Shown one piece after another: positions 15,496-23,931 of a DNA stretch of 32,969 nt. The notes under the pieces are model-generated. The model did not search any database. It saw only the letters and a program-made list of their open reading frames with translations, and was not told the origin of the DNA. The translations under genes were made by a program, and so were the position numbers. Position 1 is the stretch's first letter. Each line of letters begins with the position of its first letter. Origin of the DNA: Eutrophocola sp049446715 (GTDB taxonomy: Bacteria > Pseudomonadota > Gammaproteobacteria > Pseudomonadales > Pseudohongiellaceae); NCBI GenBank assembly GCA_049446715.1, contig JBMTQX010000033.1:1-32969 (forward strand). The letters are read 5' to 3'.

Positions 15496-16284
15496 TTACG
15501 TCTCTGCAGATTCTGTTTCTGCGTCCGTGTCGTCGTCTTCTGAATCGTGCAGGTAACGCCCGGCAAATACACCGAGTTCAAACAGCAGCCACATGGGGAT
15601 GGCGACGAAGGATTGTGACAGCGGATCCTGGGGCGTCAGGAACATGCCCGCTACGAAACAGCCGATGATGATGTAGGGCCGCTTTTCGCTGAGTTTTTTT
15701 GGCGTCGTAACACCGGAAAAAATCAGCAGCAAAGTGGCAATGGGAATCTCGAAAACCAGGCCGAACACGAGAAACAGGGCCAGGACAAAATCCAGGTACT
15801 GGGTAATGTCCGTCATGACGGCCACGGTTTCCGGTGCGCTGTTTACGAAGAAGGCAAAGACAAAGTTGAACACCAGAAAATAGGCAAAGGCGATACCGGC
15901 GTAGAACAGCACGACGCTGGAGACGAGAATCGGCAGGGTGACCTTGATTTCATTCTTGTACAGGCCAGGGGAAATGAAAGCCCAGGCCTGATGAAGGATA
16001 AAGGGTACGCCCAGAAACAGCGCAGCATACATGGAGGTCTTGAACGGGATCATGAACGGCGAGGTCGGTGAGGTCGCGATCATGTTGGAGCCTTCCGGCA
16101 TCACATTCAGCAGCGGCTGCGAAATGATGATATAGAGGTCATTGCCGAAGGGAAAAATACACAGGAACAGCACCAGTACCACCAGCAGACAGCGCAACAG
16201 GCGGTCGCGCAGTTCTACGAGATGGGAGATCAACGGTTGTTCCGTTGCCTCTGTATCCTGTTCCTGTTGATTGGTATCGGCCAT
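15496..16284 (-). CDS. tatC: Sec-independent (Tat) translocase subunit TatC
   Basis: Polytopic inner-membrane receptor for twin-arginine signal peptides. The 262-residue protein has the six-helix TatC pattern, with the conserved N-terminal ISHLVELRDRLLR (19-31), SPFMIPFKTSMY, WAFISPGLYKNE, FGLVFEIP and FLTPQDPLSQ. The C-terminus is an acidic tail (SEDDDTDAETESAET). The start is ATG 16282-16284. It is the last gene of hisI-hisE-tatA-tatB-tatC, 29 bp after tatB. Confidence 0.98.
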   Translation of the reverse strand: MADTNQQEQDTEATEQPLISHLVELRDRLLRCLLVVLVLFLCIFPFGNDLYIIISQPLLNVMPEGSNMIATSPTSPFMIPFKTSMYAALFLGVPFILHQAWAFISPGLYKNEIKVTLPILVSSVVLFYAGIAFAYFLVFNFVFAFFVNSAPETVAVMTDITQYLDFVLALFLVFGLVFEIPIATLLLIFSGVTTPKKLSEKRPYIIIGCFVAGMFLTPQDPLSQSFVAIPMWLLFELGVFAGRYLHDSEDDDTDAETESAET

Positions 16285-16313
16285 TACTGCGTCAGTGTGG
16301 TGTTGTCGCGCAC

Positions 16314-16868
16314 TCAGCTGCCCGACTTGTCTTTTGGCGTATCAGTGACTGCAGCGTTTTCGCCTGGACTCGCCTTGCTGGCAGTGCTGCTATCAGCGCC
16401 GGCATCATGGGCAGAGTCGTTGGTGTCTGGAATGACTCGCGCGGCAGGGTCGTTTGTTGCCAGCTTCTCCACCGGATCGAAAACATCTGATTCATCAGCG
16501 CTGGTTGTGGATTTGTCACCGGCATCGGCCTGCACCGAACCGTCAGTGCCGAATTCGGAAAGCTGTTTTTTCAGGTTGAGATCATTTTTGACCGATTCCG
16601 CTTCTTTTTTCACGGACTCAATCGACTGGGTCACCTGGTTCTTGGTGCTGTTGAATTTTTCCATGATGGCTTCGTTGCGCAACTGGCGACGAATTTCATC
16701 AGCACCGACTTCCTGTTCGATCTCGCGCTTGATGTTGTTGAAGCTGCGACGCAGGCGACCGATCCACAGGCCGAGGGTCTTGATGGCGCCGGGCAGTTTG
16801 TCCGGGCCGAGCACGACTAGCGCTACCACGCAGATGACGATGAGTTCAAAAAAACTGGGGTCAAACAT
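16314..16868 (-). CDS. tatB: Tat translocase subunit TatB
   Basis: Single-pass protein that forms the substrate-binding complex with TatC. The 184 residues begin with MFDPSFFELIVICVVALVVLGPDKLP: the short membrane helix with E8, the GPDKLP hinge (21-26) and an amphipathic helix, followed by a long charged coiled segment and a low-complexity S/A/D-rich tail. The hinge and the MFD start separate it from TatA. It lies between tatA (52 bp upstream) and tatC. Confidence 0.96.
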   Translation of the reverse strand: MFDPSFFELIVICVVALVVLGPDKLPGAIKTLGLWIGRLRRSFNNIKREIEQEVGADEIRRQLRNEAIMEKFNSTKNQVTQSIESVKKEAESVKNDLNLKKQLSEFGTDGSVQADAGDKSTTSADESDVFDPVEKLATNDPAARVIPDTNDSAHDAGADSSTASKASPGENAAVTDTPKDKSGS

Positions 16869-16920
16869 TGATATGCCGCTGTCAGCGGGGCCCGACTGCC
16901 ATCAGTCCGGTCAGCCCTAA

Positions 16921-17169
16921 TCAGGCCTGTTTTTCTTCAGCAGATTCATCGACCTTTTCCGCTTTTACGTCAAAGGTGTCGTTGTCGTCTTCGATTCGGG
17001 CCTGGTCCTTGTCCGCCTTGTCGTCTTCTTCCTTTATGGCGTTTTTAAAACCCTTGAGGGCGCCGCCCAGATCCGAACCGATGTTCTTCAGTTTCTTGGT
17101 GCCGAACACCATCACTACGATCAACAGGATGATGAGCAGTTGCCACATGCTAATACCGCCAAGTCCCAT
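16921..17169 (-). CDS. tatA: Tat translocase pore subunit TatA
   Basis: Small protein that oligomerises to let folded proteins cross the inner membrane. The 82 residues show MGLGGISMWQLLIILLIVVM (membrane helix), the FGTKKLKNIG hinge and the amphipathic SDLGGALKGFKNAIK, then an acidic tail. A very strong Shine-Dalgarno sequence (AGGAGGTT on the minus strand, 17174-17181) lies a few bases before ATG 17169, fitting the need for excess TatA over TatB and TatC. Confidence 0.97.
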   Translation of the reverse strand: MGLGGISMWQLLIILLIVVMVFGTKKLKNIGSDLGGALKGFKNAIKEEDDKADKDQARIEDDNDTFDVKAEKVDESAEEKQA

Positions 17170-17332
17170 GATAACCTCCTATAAACTGTGAGTTGCCTGA
17201 TGCAGAGGGTAAGACGCTTCGCTGCGCTTTCGCCACGCTGCCTTCTGACAGGGTGGCCATTGTATCAGTGTTGTCAGTTGCCGGGGGAGCAATTAAATCA
17301 GCCCGCCAGTGCTTGCGTTTTGTGTCCTTTCG

Positions 17333-17668
17333 TTAAATCTTGCTGCCCCTTGAGGCCTTTTCTGCTAGGCCGCTGACGCCAAAGCGGCGGGCCAGTTCAT
17401 CCAGCACGGCATCTGGTCCGATCCCCTGGCTGGACAGCATGACCAGGGTGTGAAACCACAGGTCAGCCGTTTCATACACCAGGTGCTCCGTGCCTTGTCC
17501 GGCCTCGGCTTCTCTGGCGGCCTCGATGGTCTCTTCCGCCTCTTCCGCCACCTTGGCGAGGATTTTTTCCAGGCCCTTGTGGTGTAACTGCGCCACATAG
17601 GAAGACTCGGGGTCGGCGGACTTGCGCGACTCGATGATCGCGGCCAGTTTCTGCAGTGTATTGTTCAT
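17333..17668 (-). CDS. hisE: Phosphoribosyl-ATP pyrophosphatase
   Basis: Second step of histidine synthesis, hydrolysing PR-ATP to PR-AMP. The 111-residue all-alpha protein has the MazG-like metal motif EEAEETIEAAREAE followed by YETADLWFHTLVML. The frame is open upstream to 17716, but the ATG at 17666-17668 gives the normal N-terminus (MNNTLQKLAAIIESRK), and the longer form would run into hisI. It lies 31 bp after hisI, and a 16-bp palindrome overlaps the junction. Confidence 0.94.
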   Translation of the reverse strand: MNNTLQKLAAIIESRKSADPESSYVAQLHHKGLEKILAKVAEEAEETIEAAREAEAGQGTEHLVYETADLWFHTLVMLSSQGIGPDAVLDELARRFGVSGLAEKASRGSKI

Positions 17669-17690
17669 GTTTGTCTGTAATATGAAGTGG

Positions 17691-17706
17691 CGGTTAACGT
17701 TAACCG
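17691..17706. repeat. Perfect 16-bp palindrome at the hisI stop / hisE leader
   Basis: CGGTTAACGTTAACCG is its own reverse complement and covers the hisI stop codon, about 22 bp before the hisE ATG. It could be an operator or, in RNA, a small hairpin that affects hisE initiation. Its role is unknown. Confidence 0.7.
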
Positions 17707-18086
17707 TAAATGTCATCCGGGCTTTTCAGGACCGGTTCGTTTTCCACCCATTGGTCATCTTCCAGTTTCAGGTAATAGCAGCTTTCGCGGCCAGTGTGGC
17801 AGGCAATGCCCCCCAGTTGTTCCACCTGGTAAATCAGGCAGTCCTTGTCACAGTCGAGATAGACGCCATGCAATACCTGCACGTGGCCGGAGTCCTCACC
17901 CTTGCGCCACAACTTCTGTCGTGACCGAGACCAGTACACGGCGCGACTCTCGCTGACGGTCAGTGCCAGGGCGTCACGATTGACCCAGGCCTGCATCAGC
18001 ACACGTCCGCTTTGCCAGTCCTGCGCGATGGCAGGGACCAGGCCGTCACTGTTCCACTTGATCTGATCGAGCCAGTCGCTGCTCAT
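17700..18086 (-). CDS. hisI: Phosphoribosyl-AMP cyclohydrolase
   Basis: Third step of histidine synthesis, opening the adenine ring of PR-AMP. It is a stand-alone cyclohydrolase, not the fused HisIE of enterics. The metal motif YLDCDKDC and the later cysteines in GGIACHTGRESCYY are visible, with the substrate motif WSRSRQKLWRKGE. Two starts are possible: ATG at 18084-18086 (128 residues, chosen) and an in-frame GTG at 18099-18101 (133 residues). Neither has a clear Shine-Dalgarno sequence. It begins the hisI-hisE-tatABC run after ubiB. Confidence 0.94.
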   Translation of the reverse strand: MSSDWLDQIKWNSDGLVPAIAQDWQSGRVLMQAWVNRDALALTVSESRAVYWSRSRQKLWRKGEDSGHVQVLHGVYLDCDKDCLIYQVEQLGGIACHTGRESCYYLKLEDDQWVENEPVLKSPDDIYG

Positions 18087-18221
18087 GACTGCTGTTGTCA
18101 CCTGCTGTCTGTCTTTATCGGCTTTTGAGGGCCAAGAATACTCTATTTTGGGGTGAGGGGTCAGAATTCAACCTGTGCAAATACCATGACACTGGTGCAG
18201 TGCAACCGTGGCATTTGGTGC

Positions 18222-19847
18222 TCAGCGGCGCAGCGCCAGCAGGGCCAGACCGGCGGTGGCCAGAATCAGGGCGGCAGGCGGTATGGTGGCCATGGTATCG
18301 GCCATGCTTGGTAACATGGCCAGGGCGGATACAGCAAGGGCGGCAATGCCAAACAGGGTCAAACGGCGAGACCTGGCGCGGCGCCTTTTGGCCATCCTGG
18401 CAGCCTGTTCCTGCTGCTGGTGCTCGCGATATCGGCGCGCATTCTTGATTTCCTGCATGGCGTCATACAGCAGTTCCGGAATCTCCGGCAGCTGTTCCAG
18501 CCACTCAGGCACTTTCTCGCCGATTTTCTTCAGGTTGGCTATCGGTGACAGGCGCTCCCGTTGCCAGCGTTCCAGGAATGGCAGGGCGTTGTCCCACAGA
18601 TCGAGTTCCGGGTAGAGCTGCTTGCCCAGGCCTTCGATATTGAGGAGGGTTTTCTGTAAGAGGACCAGCGAAGGCTGGACTTCCATGTTGAAGCGGCTGG
18701 CGGTCTGGAACAGTTGCAGCAGCAACATGCCGAAGGAGATGTCCTTCAGCGGTTTTTCAAAAATCGGTTCGCACACACTGCGCATGGTGGCTTCGAAGGC
18801 ATTCACCGGCGTATCCGGCGGTACCCAGCCGCATTCCACGTGGAGTTCGGCTACACGGCGATAATCGCGCTTGAAAATGGCCAGCAGGTTTTTTGCCAGG
18901 TAGTACTGGTCATCGCGACTCAGCGTGCCGATGATGGCGCAGTCCAGGGCAATGTATTGCGGGCGCTCCGGATGCTCCGAGGACACATAGACATTGCCGG
19001 GATGCATGTCGGCGTGGAAAAAGCTGTGATGGAAGACCTGGGTAAAGAAAATCTCGACACCGCGTTCGGCCAGGATTTTCAGGTCGATACCCGCCGCCTG
19101 CAACTCCGCTACACGGCTGACCGGAATGCCATAGATGCGCTCCATGACCAGGACGTTGTTGCGGGTATAGTCCCAGTACACTTTCGGCACATACAGCAGT
19201 TCCGAGTTTTCAAAGTTGCGCGCCAGTTGGGTGGCGTTTGCCCCCTCTGACATGAGGTTGAGTTCATCATGAATGATGTACTCATAGTCCTGTACAACTT
19301 CCACCGCGCGCAGGCGCTTGCCCTGGTCGATATTGTGTTCAACGAATTCGGCGACACCCTTGAGCAGGGCAATGTCCTGGGCAATGATTTTTTCGATGCC
19401 GGGGCGCACCACCTTGACCACGACTTCCTCACCGCCCGGCAGGGTGGCCGTGTGGACCTGGGCCACGGAAGCCGATGCCAGGGGCGTCATGCTGAAGGTA
19501 GCAAACAGGTTGTCGATGCTGTCGCCAAGGGCGTTTTCAATCAGCGTCCTGGCAGCTTCTTCACCAAAGGGAGGGACGTTGTCCTGCAGTGAGGCCAGTT
19601 CATCAGCGATGTCTTCAGGCACCATGTCGCGACGTGTTGAAAGGAGCTGGCCGAACTTGATGAAAATGGGACCGAGCTCTTCCAGTACCAGGCGTAACCG
19701 CTGGCCACGGTTCAGGGATGACAGGTTGTCAGCCGGTGGCAGTGGCATCGAAAGCACGAGTGACAGCAACCGGGCCTGGTGAAAATGGCCAAACAGATCT
19801 CCCAGGCGATAGCGGTTCGCTACCCGGTAGATTTTCAGAAGTCGCAT
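18222..19847 (-). CDS. ubiB: Ubiquinone biosynthesis atypical kinase/ATPase UbiB
   Basis: Membrane-linked member of the ABC1/ADCK family needed for ubiquinone synthesis, thought to act as an ATPase that helps handle lipid intermediates. The 541-residue product has the family KxGQ motif as KFGQLLSTRRD (64-67), the alanine-rich loop ASAS (124-127), the catalytic loop HADMHPGN (278-285) and a C-terminal membrane segment. The metal motif, usually DCG or DFG, reads DCA (302-304). The ATG at 19845-19847 is chosen; an upstream in-frame TTG at 19857-19859 is possible. It is separated from ubiJ and ubiE by two unrelated genes. Confidence 0.95.
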   Translation of the reverse strand: MRLLKIYRVANRYRLGDLFGHFHQARLLSLVLSMPLPPADNLSSLNRGQRLRLVLEELGPIFIKFGQLLSTRRDMVPEDIADELASLQDNVPPFGEEAARTLIENALGDSIDNLFATFSMTPLASASVAQVHTATLPGGEEVVVKVVRPGIEKIIAQDIALLKGVAEFVEHNIDQGKRLRAVEVVQDYEYIIHDELNLMSEGANATQLARNFENSELLYVPKVYWDYTRNNVLVMERIYGIPVSRVAELQAAGIDLKILAERGVEIFFTQVFHHSFFHADMHPGNVYVSSEHPERPQYIALDCAIIGTLSRDDQYYLAKNLLAIFKRDYRRVAELHVECGWVPPDTPVNAFEATMRSVCEPIFEKPLKDISFGMLLLQLFQTASRFNMEVQPSLVLLQKTLLNIEGLGKQLYPELDLWDNALPFLERWQRERLSPIANLKKIGEKVPEWLEQLPEIPELLYDAMQEIKNARRYREHQQQEQAARMAKRRRARSRRLTLFGIAALAVSALAMLPSMADTMATIPPAALILATAGLALLALRR

Positions 19848-20015
19848 GAGTCTGTTCAACGAAAACGTGCTCGTGGTTCGGTAGGGGCGGCCACAATAGC
19901 ACTAATCAGAATACCAGTAAAATCAATGAGCTTCGTGCATTTTGAATGGTTGTGTACCATAATTTTTGCAACCGGTAACGGCTTTGCCGGAAATGATTTC
20001 CCGGGGGGGATTACC

Positions 20016-21236
20016 ATGAAACTGCGTTTTTTACCGGTCCTGCTGCTGTTGGCTGCCAACTGCGTTTCGGCGCAAACACTGTCCAAGTCAGGCCGTTACG
20101 AACTGGATCAATTTCTCAGTGCCGCGGTCAGTGATACCCGTATTCCGGGAGTCGTTGCCCTGGTCACCAATGCCGACGGAGTGATCTATCACAGTGCCTT
20201 TGGCCTGATGGACAGCGCCAACGCCAAGGCCATGACCCGGGATGCCATTTTCCGGATTGCCTCCATGACCAAGCCGGTGACCTCACTGGCGGTGATGATG
20301 CTGGTGGAGGAAGGGCTGGTGGATCTGGATGCGCCCATCGAGACCTATCTGCCGGACCTTGCCGATCGGGAGGTGTTTACCCGTTTCGATGTCGAGACTG
20401 GCGAATATGCCTCGCGGCCGGCGGCGCGCAGCATAACGCTACGCCACCTGCTCACCCATACGTCCGGCCTGGGCTATACCTTCGACAGCCCCGAGCTGGC
20501 AAAAGCCCTGAGTCTAGACCCGCAGCAGACAGCGACCGACCTGCCGCTGTTGCATGACCCGGGCGCACAGTGGACCTACGGGCAAAGCACCCGTGTGCTG
20601 GGTCACCTGGTGGAAGCGGTAACGGGGCAGGCACTGTTTGCCTTCATGCAGTCACGTATCCTGAATCCGCTGGGTATGCATGATACGGACTACGATATTC
20701 CGGCCAGCAAAAATGCCCGAACAGTGACTGTGCACAGGACTGATGGCACGGCGCTCATCGAGCAGCCCAATCGGGCAGGGGTGATCAGCTCACCCCACCA
20801 CGGCGATGGCGGGCTGGCCTCCACGGCAGATGACTACAGCAAATTCATCCGCCTGTTTCTCAATGCGGGTATGACGGCCCAGGGTGAACGGCTGGTGTCT
20901 GCAGCCACTGTTTCTGACATGGGCAGTGATACCCATATGGGCGATGTTCGCGTGCGTCTCATGCCGACCACCAGCAGACTGATCAGCGAACCGTTTCCAT
21001 TGGGAGCAGGGGTGGACACCTTCGGCCTCGGCTTCCAGGTAACCGGCCAGCAGTTACCGTCTATGCGCGCGCCCGGCAGCATGGCCTGGGCCGGAATTTA
21101 CAACACCGAATTCTGGATCGACCCTGTCAATGGCATCGGCGCTGTGTTGATGATGCAATACTTGCCGTTTTATGACGCTACTGCCGTTGAGGTGCTGCAA
21201 GGATTCGAGCAGAGGATTTATCGCAGCCTGGAATAA
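20016..21236 (+). CDS. Secreted serine hydrolase of the class C beta-lactamase / esterase family
   Basis: A 406-residue protein with a signal peptide (about 1-19, ending VSAQ). The serine-lysine pair is SMTK (83-86), preceded by FRIA; the tyrosine motif is YGQS (188-191) rather than the YxN of true class C beta-lactamases. The C-terminal WAGIYNTEFWIDP block is typical of beta-lactamase-fold esterases and D,D-peptidase-like enzymes. Substrate is unknown; resistance should not be inferred. The frame is open back to 19779, but the ATG at 20016, which starts the signal peptide and follows a GGGGGGA stretch, is the likely start. It is divergent from ubiB and convergent with the DUF2490 gene. Confidence 0.88.
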   Translation: MKLRFLPVLLLLAANCVSAQTLSKSGRYELDQFLSAAVSDTRIPGVVALVTNADGVIYHSAFGLMDSANAKAMTRDAIFRIASMTKPVTSLAVMMLVEEGLVDLDAPIETYLPDLADREVFTRFDVETGEYASRPAARSITLRHLLTHTSGLGYTFDSPELAKALSLDPQQTATDLPLLHDPGAQWTYGQSTRVLGHLVEAVTGQALFAFMQSRILNPLGMHDTDYDIPASKNARTVTVHRTDGTALIEQPNRAGVISSPHHGDGGLASTADDYSKFIRLFLNAGMTAQGERLVSAATVSDMGSDTHMGDVRVRLMPTTSRLISEPFPLGAGVDTFGLGFQVTGQQLPSMRAPGSMAWAGIYNTEFWIDPVNGIGAVLMMQYLPFYDATAVEVLQGFEQRIYRSLE

Positions 21237-21251
21237 TGCCCGCCAGCTGGA

Positions 21252-21935
21252 TTACAGGTTGAATGTCAGCAGCATCTGCAGCTGGTGCTGGATGATATTT
21301 TCCAGTGCCGGGCGATGGATGTAGCGATACTGGTAATTGATATCCATGCGGTTGCCGTTGGCAAAGGCATGCCGGTATCCGGCGAGCAGGCGATCCTGGC
21401 TGAAGCCGCGCCTGACCAGGTTGCCGTAATTGTTGAAATTCACCACCAGCTCATTGCCCAGCCGGAACAAATCGCCATTGGCGAGCGGCCGGTTCCAGTA
21501 CATCACCAGGCGGGTGCGGGCACCGGCTTTGTTCGATGCCGTGAAGTAGCGTTCTTCCACCCGTGCCCTGAAATCCAGGTTCGAGGTCGCCAGCGGATGC
21601 TGGTAACGGTACTGCTGCCACAGGCGGTGCTCCCGGCCATTGAGAAAGCGGCGTTGGAAGTGCTGGTTGTAGGCGGCTGATAACTGGTGGCTGCCGATAT
21701 TTTTACCAACCCGGATTTCGCCGATGAAGCGCTCGGTTTCGGACAGCAGATCCATCCAGCGCGAATTCAGTGTGACGCTGGCGAAGGTGTCATTACTGAA
21801 ATTGTGATTCAGGCGCGCCGACATCACGGTCACGGCATCGTTTTCGTAGCTGAAGGCCGGTGCAGACAGCAAGCACAGTAAGCCGGCAGGCAGCAGACAC
21901 CGAAACAGGGTGCCCGGGAGTAGGCCAAACGTCAT
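21252..21935 (-). CDS. DUF2490 family outer-membrane beta-barrel protein
   Basis: A 227-residue protein with a signal peptide (about 1-29, ending APAFS). The rest alternates polar and hydrophobic residues in repeated strands (for example LWQQYRYQHPL, LDFRARVEERYF, RTRLVMYWNRPL, RMDINYQYRYIH), as in small outer-membrane barrels, and it ends in a hydrophobic strand. The pattern fits DUF2490, whose function is unknown. It lies 22 bp before ubiJ in the same orientation and 15 bp from the end of the serine hydrolase gene. Both genes split the ubi cluster. Confidence 0.75.
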   Translation of the reverse strand: MTFGLLPGTLFRCLLPAGLLCLLSAPAFSYENDAVTVMSARLNHNFSNDTFASVTLNSRWMDLLSETERFIGEIRVGKNIGSHQLSAAYNQHFQRRFLNGREHRLWQQYRYQHPLATSNLDFRARVEERYFTASNKAGARTRLVMYWNRPLANGDLFRLGNELVVNFNNYGNLVRRGFSQDRLLAGYRHAFANGNRMDINYQYRYIHRPALENIIQHQLQMLLTFNL

Positions 21936-21957
21936 GGTAGCGATTTACCTTTTCAGG

Positions 21958-22575
21958 TCAGCGGGGTTGCATGGTGAAGCGATTGATCCGTGCCTCGAGG
22001 CGGTCAGCCCGCAGGCGCAGGGTATCAATGGCCTGGTAAAACGCGTCAAGCTCGACGCTGTCGGGAAGCAGTTTTTTCTCTTCGTGCAGCCAGGCGTCGA
22101 TATCGTCTCGCAGGTTGGCTGAACCTTGACGCATAAAATGACGGGTGCCGGCTGCCGCATCGCTGACAGTCTGGGTCGGGATATCGCCAAGCACTTTGCT
22201 CAGTGGGTATTCCCAGTCGACATCGAGCTGTTTCAGGATGCCCTGCAGGGCAGACAGGAAAGCGGTATCGCCGGTAATGCTGACACCGGCATCGCGCAGG
22301 TTGGCGGTATCGCCAGACAACAAAAGGCGCGCCAACGCTGTGCCCTTGCCACTAACGGTGGCATCCGCATCGAGGTTGTCGCCACCCATCAGGACCAGGC
22401 GGTCAGCATCGACCAGTACATTCATGGTTATTGCCGGCAATTCGCAACGCACGCACAGAATCCTGCCGGTCAGCGGCGCCAGTTTGCTGGCTGCCGCCGG
22501 GTCTAGGGTGATGACCTGGTTGAGGAAGCCCTCAAGGCCGGACAGAATCGCGGTCTGAAGCAGGCTGGCACTCAT
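21958..22575 (-). CDS. ubiJ: Ubiquinone biosynthesis accessory factor UbiJ (SCP2 domain)
   Basis: Lipid-binding factor that, with UbiK, organises the soluble ubiquinone synthesis complex. The 205-residue protein has an SCP2-like domain (about 15-115) and a C-terminal helical part with ELDAFYQAIDTLRLRADRLEARI. The frame is open to 22665 inside ubiE, but the ATG at 22573-22575 gives MSASLLQTAILSGLEGFLN, the usual family opening, and starts 4 bp after the ubiE stop. The tight spacing implies co-translation with ubiE. Confidence 0.92.
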   Translation of the reverse strand: MSASLLQTAILSGLEGFLNQVITLDPAAASKLAPLTGRILCVRCELPAITMNVLVDADRLVLMGGDNLDADATVSGKGTALARLLLSGDTANLRDAGVSITGDTAFLSALQGILKQLDVDWEYPLSKVLGDIPTQTVSDAAAGTRHFMRQGSANLRDDIDAWLHEEKKLLPDSVELDAFYQAIDTLRLRADRLEARINRFTMQPR

Positions 22576-22579
22576 CGCT

Positions 22580-23341
22580 TCAGGCGGTGGCCTTGTGGCC
22601 AATATGAATCGCGCAGATGCCCCCCATGACATTGCGGTATTCACAATTGCTGAAACCGGCATCAATCATCATTTGCTTGAGGGTGTCCTGGTCTGGATGC
22701 ATTCGGATGGATTCCACGAGGTACTGGTAGCTGTCCCCGTCACCGGTAATCAGCTGGCCGGCTTTGGGCCACAGGACGGAATAGGTGTCATAGGCCTTGC
22801 CCAGCAGCGGATTGACCGGTTTGGAAAATTCGAGAATGAGTACGCGGCCTCCGGGACGGGTCTTGGCGAACATGGAGGCCAGCGCGGCTTCCTTGTTGGT
22901 GACATTGCGCAGACCATAGGCAATACAGATGCAGTCAAAACTGTTGTCATTGAATGGCAGGCATTCGGCATTGGCCAGGGCATAACTGATATTGCCGGTC
23001 CGGCCCTTGTCGATGATGCGGTCGCGGCCCACCCGCACCATGGATTCGTTGATGTCCGCCAGCACCACGTGGCCATCCTTGCCGACCAGCGGTGAGAACA
23101 GCAGGCTGAAGTCGCCTGTGCCACCGGCCAGATCGAGCACGGACATGCCGGGACGCAGGGCGCTGAGTTCCACGGTGAAACGCTTGATCAGGCGATGGGT
23201 GCCCAGCGACATGACGTCATTCATCAGGTCGTACTTGCCGGCGACCGAATGAAATACCTGGCCGACCAGGCTGGCCTTGTCCTCGACAGGGACTTCGCGG
23301 TAGCCGAAATGGGTGGTTTTGTCGTTGGCTGAATCTGTCAT
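22580..23341 (-). CDS. ubiE: Ubiquinone/menaquinone C-methyltransferase UbiE
   Basis: SAM-dependent methylation of 2-polyprenyl-6-methoxy-benzoquinol (and demethylmenaquinol where present). The 253-residue product has the UbiE opening KTTHFGYREVP, motif I LDLAGGTGD (69-77) and the signatures YDLMNDVMSLGTHR and YRNVMGGICAIHIG at the C-terminus. The ATG at 23339-23341 matches known N-termini. An in-frame GTG seven codons upstream (23360-23362) has a better Shine-Dalgarno sequence (AAGG) and could be used instead. It is followed closely by ubiJ. Confidence 0.97.
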   Translation of the reverse strand: MTDSANDKTTHFGYREVPVEDKASLVGQVFHSVAGKYDLMNDVMSLGTHRLIKRFTVELSALRPGMSVLDLAGGTGDFSLLFSPLVGKDGHVVLADINESMVRVGRDRIIDKGRTGNISYALANAECLPFNDNSFDCICIAYGLRNVTNKEAALASMFAKTRPGGRVLILEFSKPVNPLLGKAYDTYSVLWPKAGQLITGDGDSYQYLVESIRMHPDQDTLKQMMIDAGFSNCEYRNVMGGICAIHIGHKATA

Positions 23342-23405
23342 AGGGCCGTAATTGTACTGCACGACAACCTTGGTTGGGTAATGTTCGCTGGTGCAGGTTA
23401 GTGTT

Positions 23406-23503
23406 GTAGGTCGACATAGGCGCTTTGCGCCGTTTGCCTATATAAACCGGGCATGATGCAACCGTTTGCCGGCAAACGGACCCTTGGTCCCATGCCAGCC
23501 TAC
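23406..23503. repeat. REP inverted pair D (BIME) between ubiE and the DUF971 gene
   Basis: The left half starts GTAGGTCGACATAGGCGC (23406-23423) with arms GGCGC/GCGCC. The right half has GGACCC-TTG-GTCCC and ends CATGCCAGCCTAC (23503). Tags point outward as in element C. Stem changes are paired (GGACC against GGTCC), which supports selection for structure. Confidence 0.87.
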
Positions 23504-23521
23504 GTCTTCGCAGGGTTGCGA

Positions 23522-23920
23522 TCAGGAATCGTTCAGGGGCATGATGTTGACGATCTGTACGCCCTTCTGCAGCCGTTCGCGGCGGGCACCGGCTTTTTTC
23601 AGCCGCAGCAGGTAGTCGTCCCACAGGCTGGCCTGGTTGATACAGAGTTCGCGCAGGTACTCCCAGCTGAAAATGCCGGTATTGTGGTCGTCGCTGAAAT
23701 GCAGGCGCACAGCATAGTTGCCGACGGCTTCGATATTGTCGATCTTCACATCGATCTTGCCGGTCTGCAGCACTTCCTGACCGGGACCGTGCCCGCGCAC
23801 TTCAGCGGACGGTGAATAGACGCGCAGGAATTCTGCTGGCAGGGAATAGATGCCGCCATCTGCATATTTCAGTTCCAGGATGCCGGATTTGCGATGCAGT
23901 TTGATATCGGTCGGAGTCAT
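23522..23920 (-). CDS. DUF971 (gamma-butyrobetaine hydroxylase-like N-terminal) protein
   Basis: A 132-residue protein carrying the small DUF971 domain that also occurs at the N-terminus of gamma-butyrobetaine hydroxylase. Visible family features are PTDIKLHRKSGILELKYADG, LPAEFLRVYSPSAEV, GNYAVRLHFSDDHNTGIFSWEYL and a final LQKG. No oxygenase domain follows. Function is unknown. The gene follows hslU closely (11 bp) and is probably co-transcribed with hslVU, a neighbourhood often conserved in proteobacteria. Confidence 0.85.
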   Translation of the reverse strand: MTPTDIKLHRKSGILELKYADGGIYSLPAEFLRVYSPSAEVRGHGPGQEVLQTGKIDVKIDNIEAVGNYAVRLHFSDDHNTGIFSWEYLRELCINQASLWDDYLLRLKKAGARRERLQKGVQIVNIMPLNDS

Positions 23921-23931
23921 TCAGGCAGTCA

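Noticed and set aside
15457..15500. Possible fifth, degenerate REP half (CCTATGCCGG ... CTTAC) before the tatC end
   Set aside because: It shares short pieces with the REP right end but has no convincing inner stem, and it overlaps the tatC 3' end.
20016..21236. Antibiotic-resistance beta-lactamase
   Set aside because: SMTK is present, but the second motif is YGQS instead of YxN and the protein resembles the wider esterase/peptidase group; resistance cannot be claimed.
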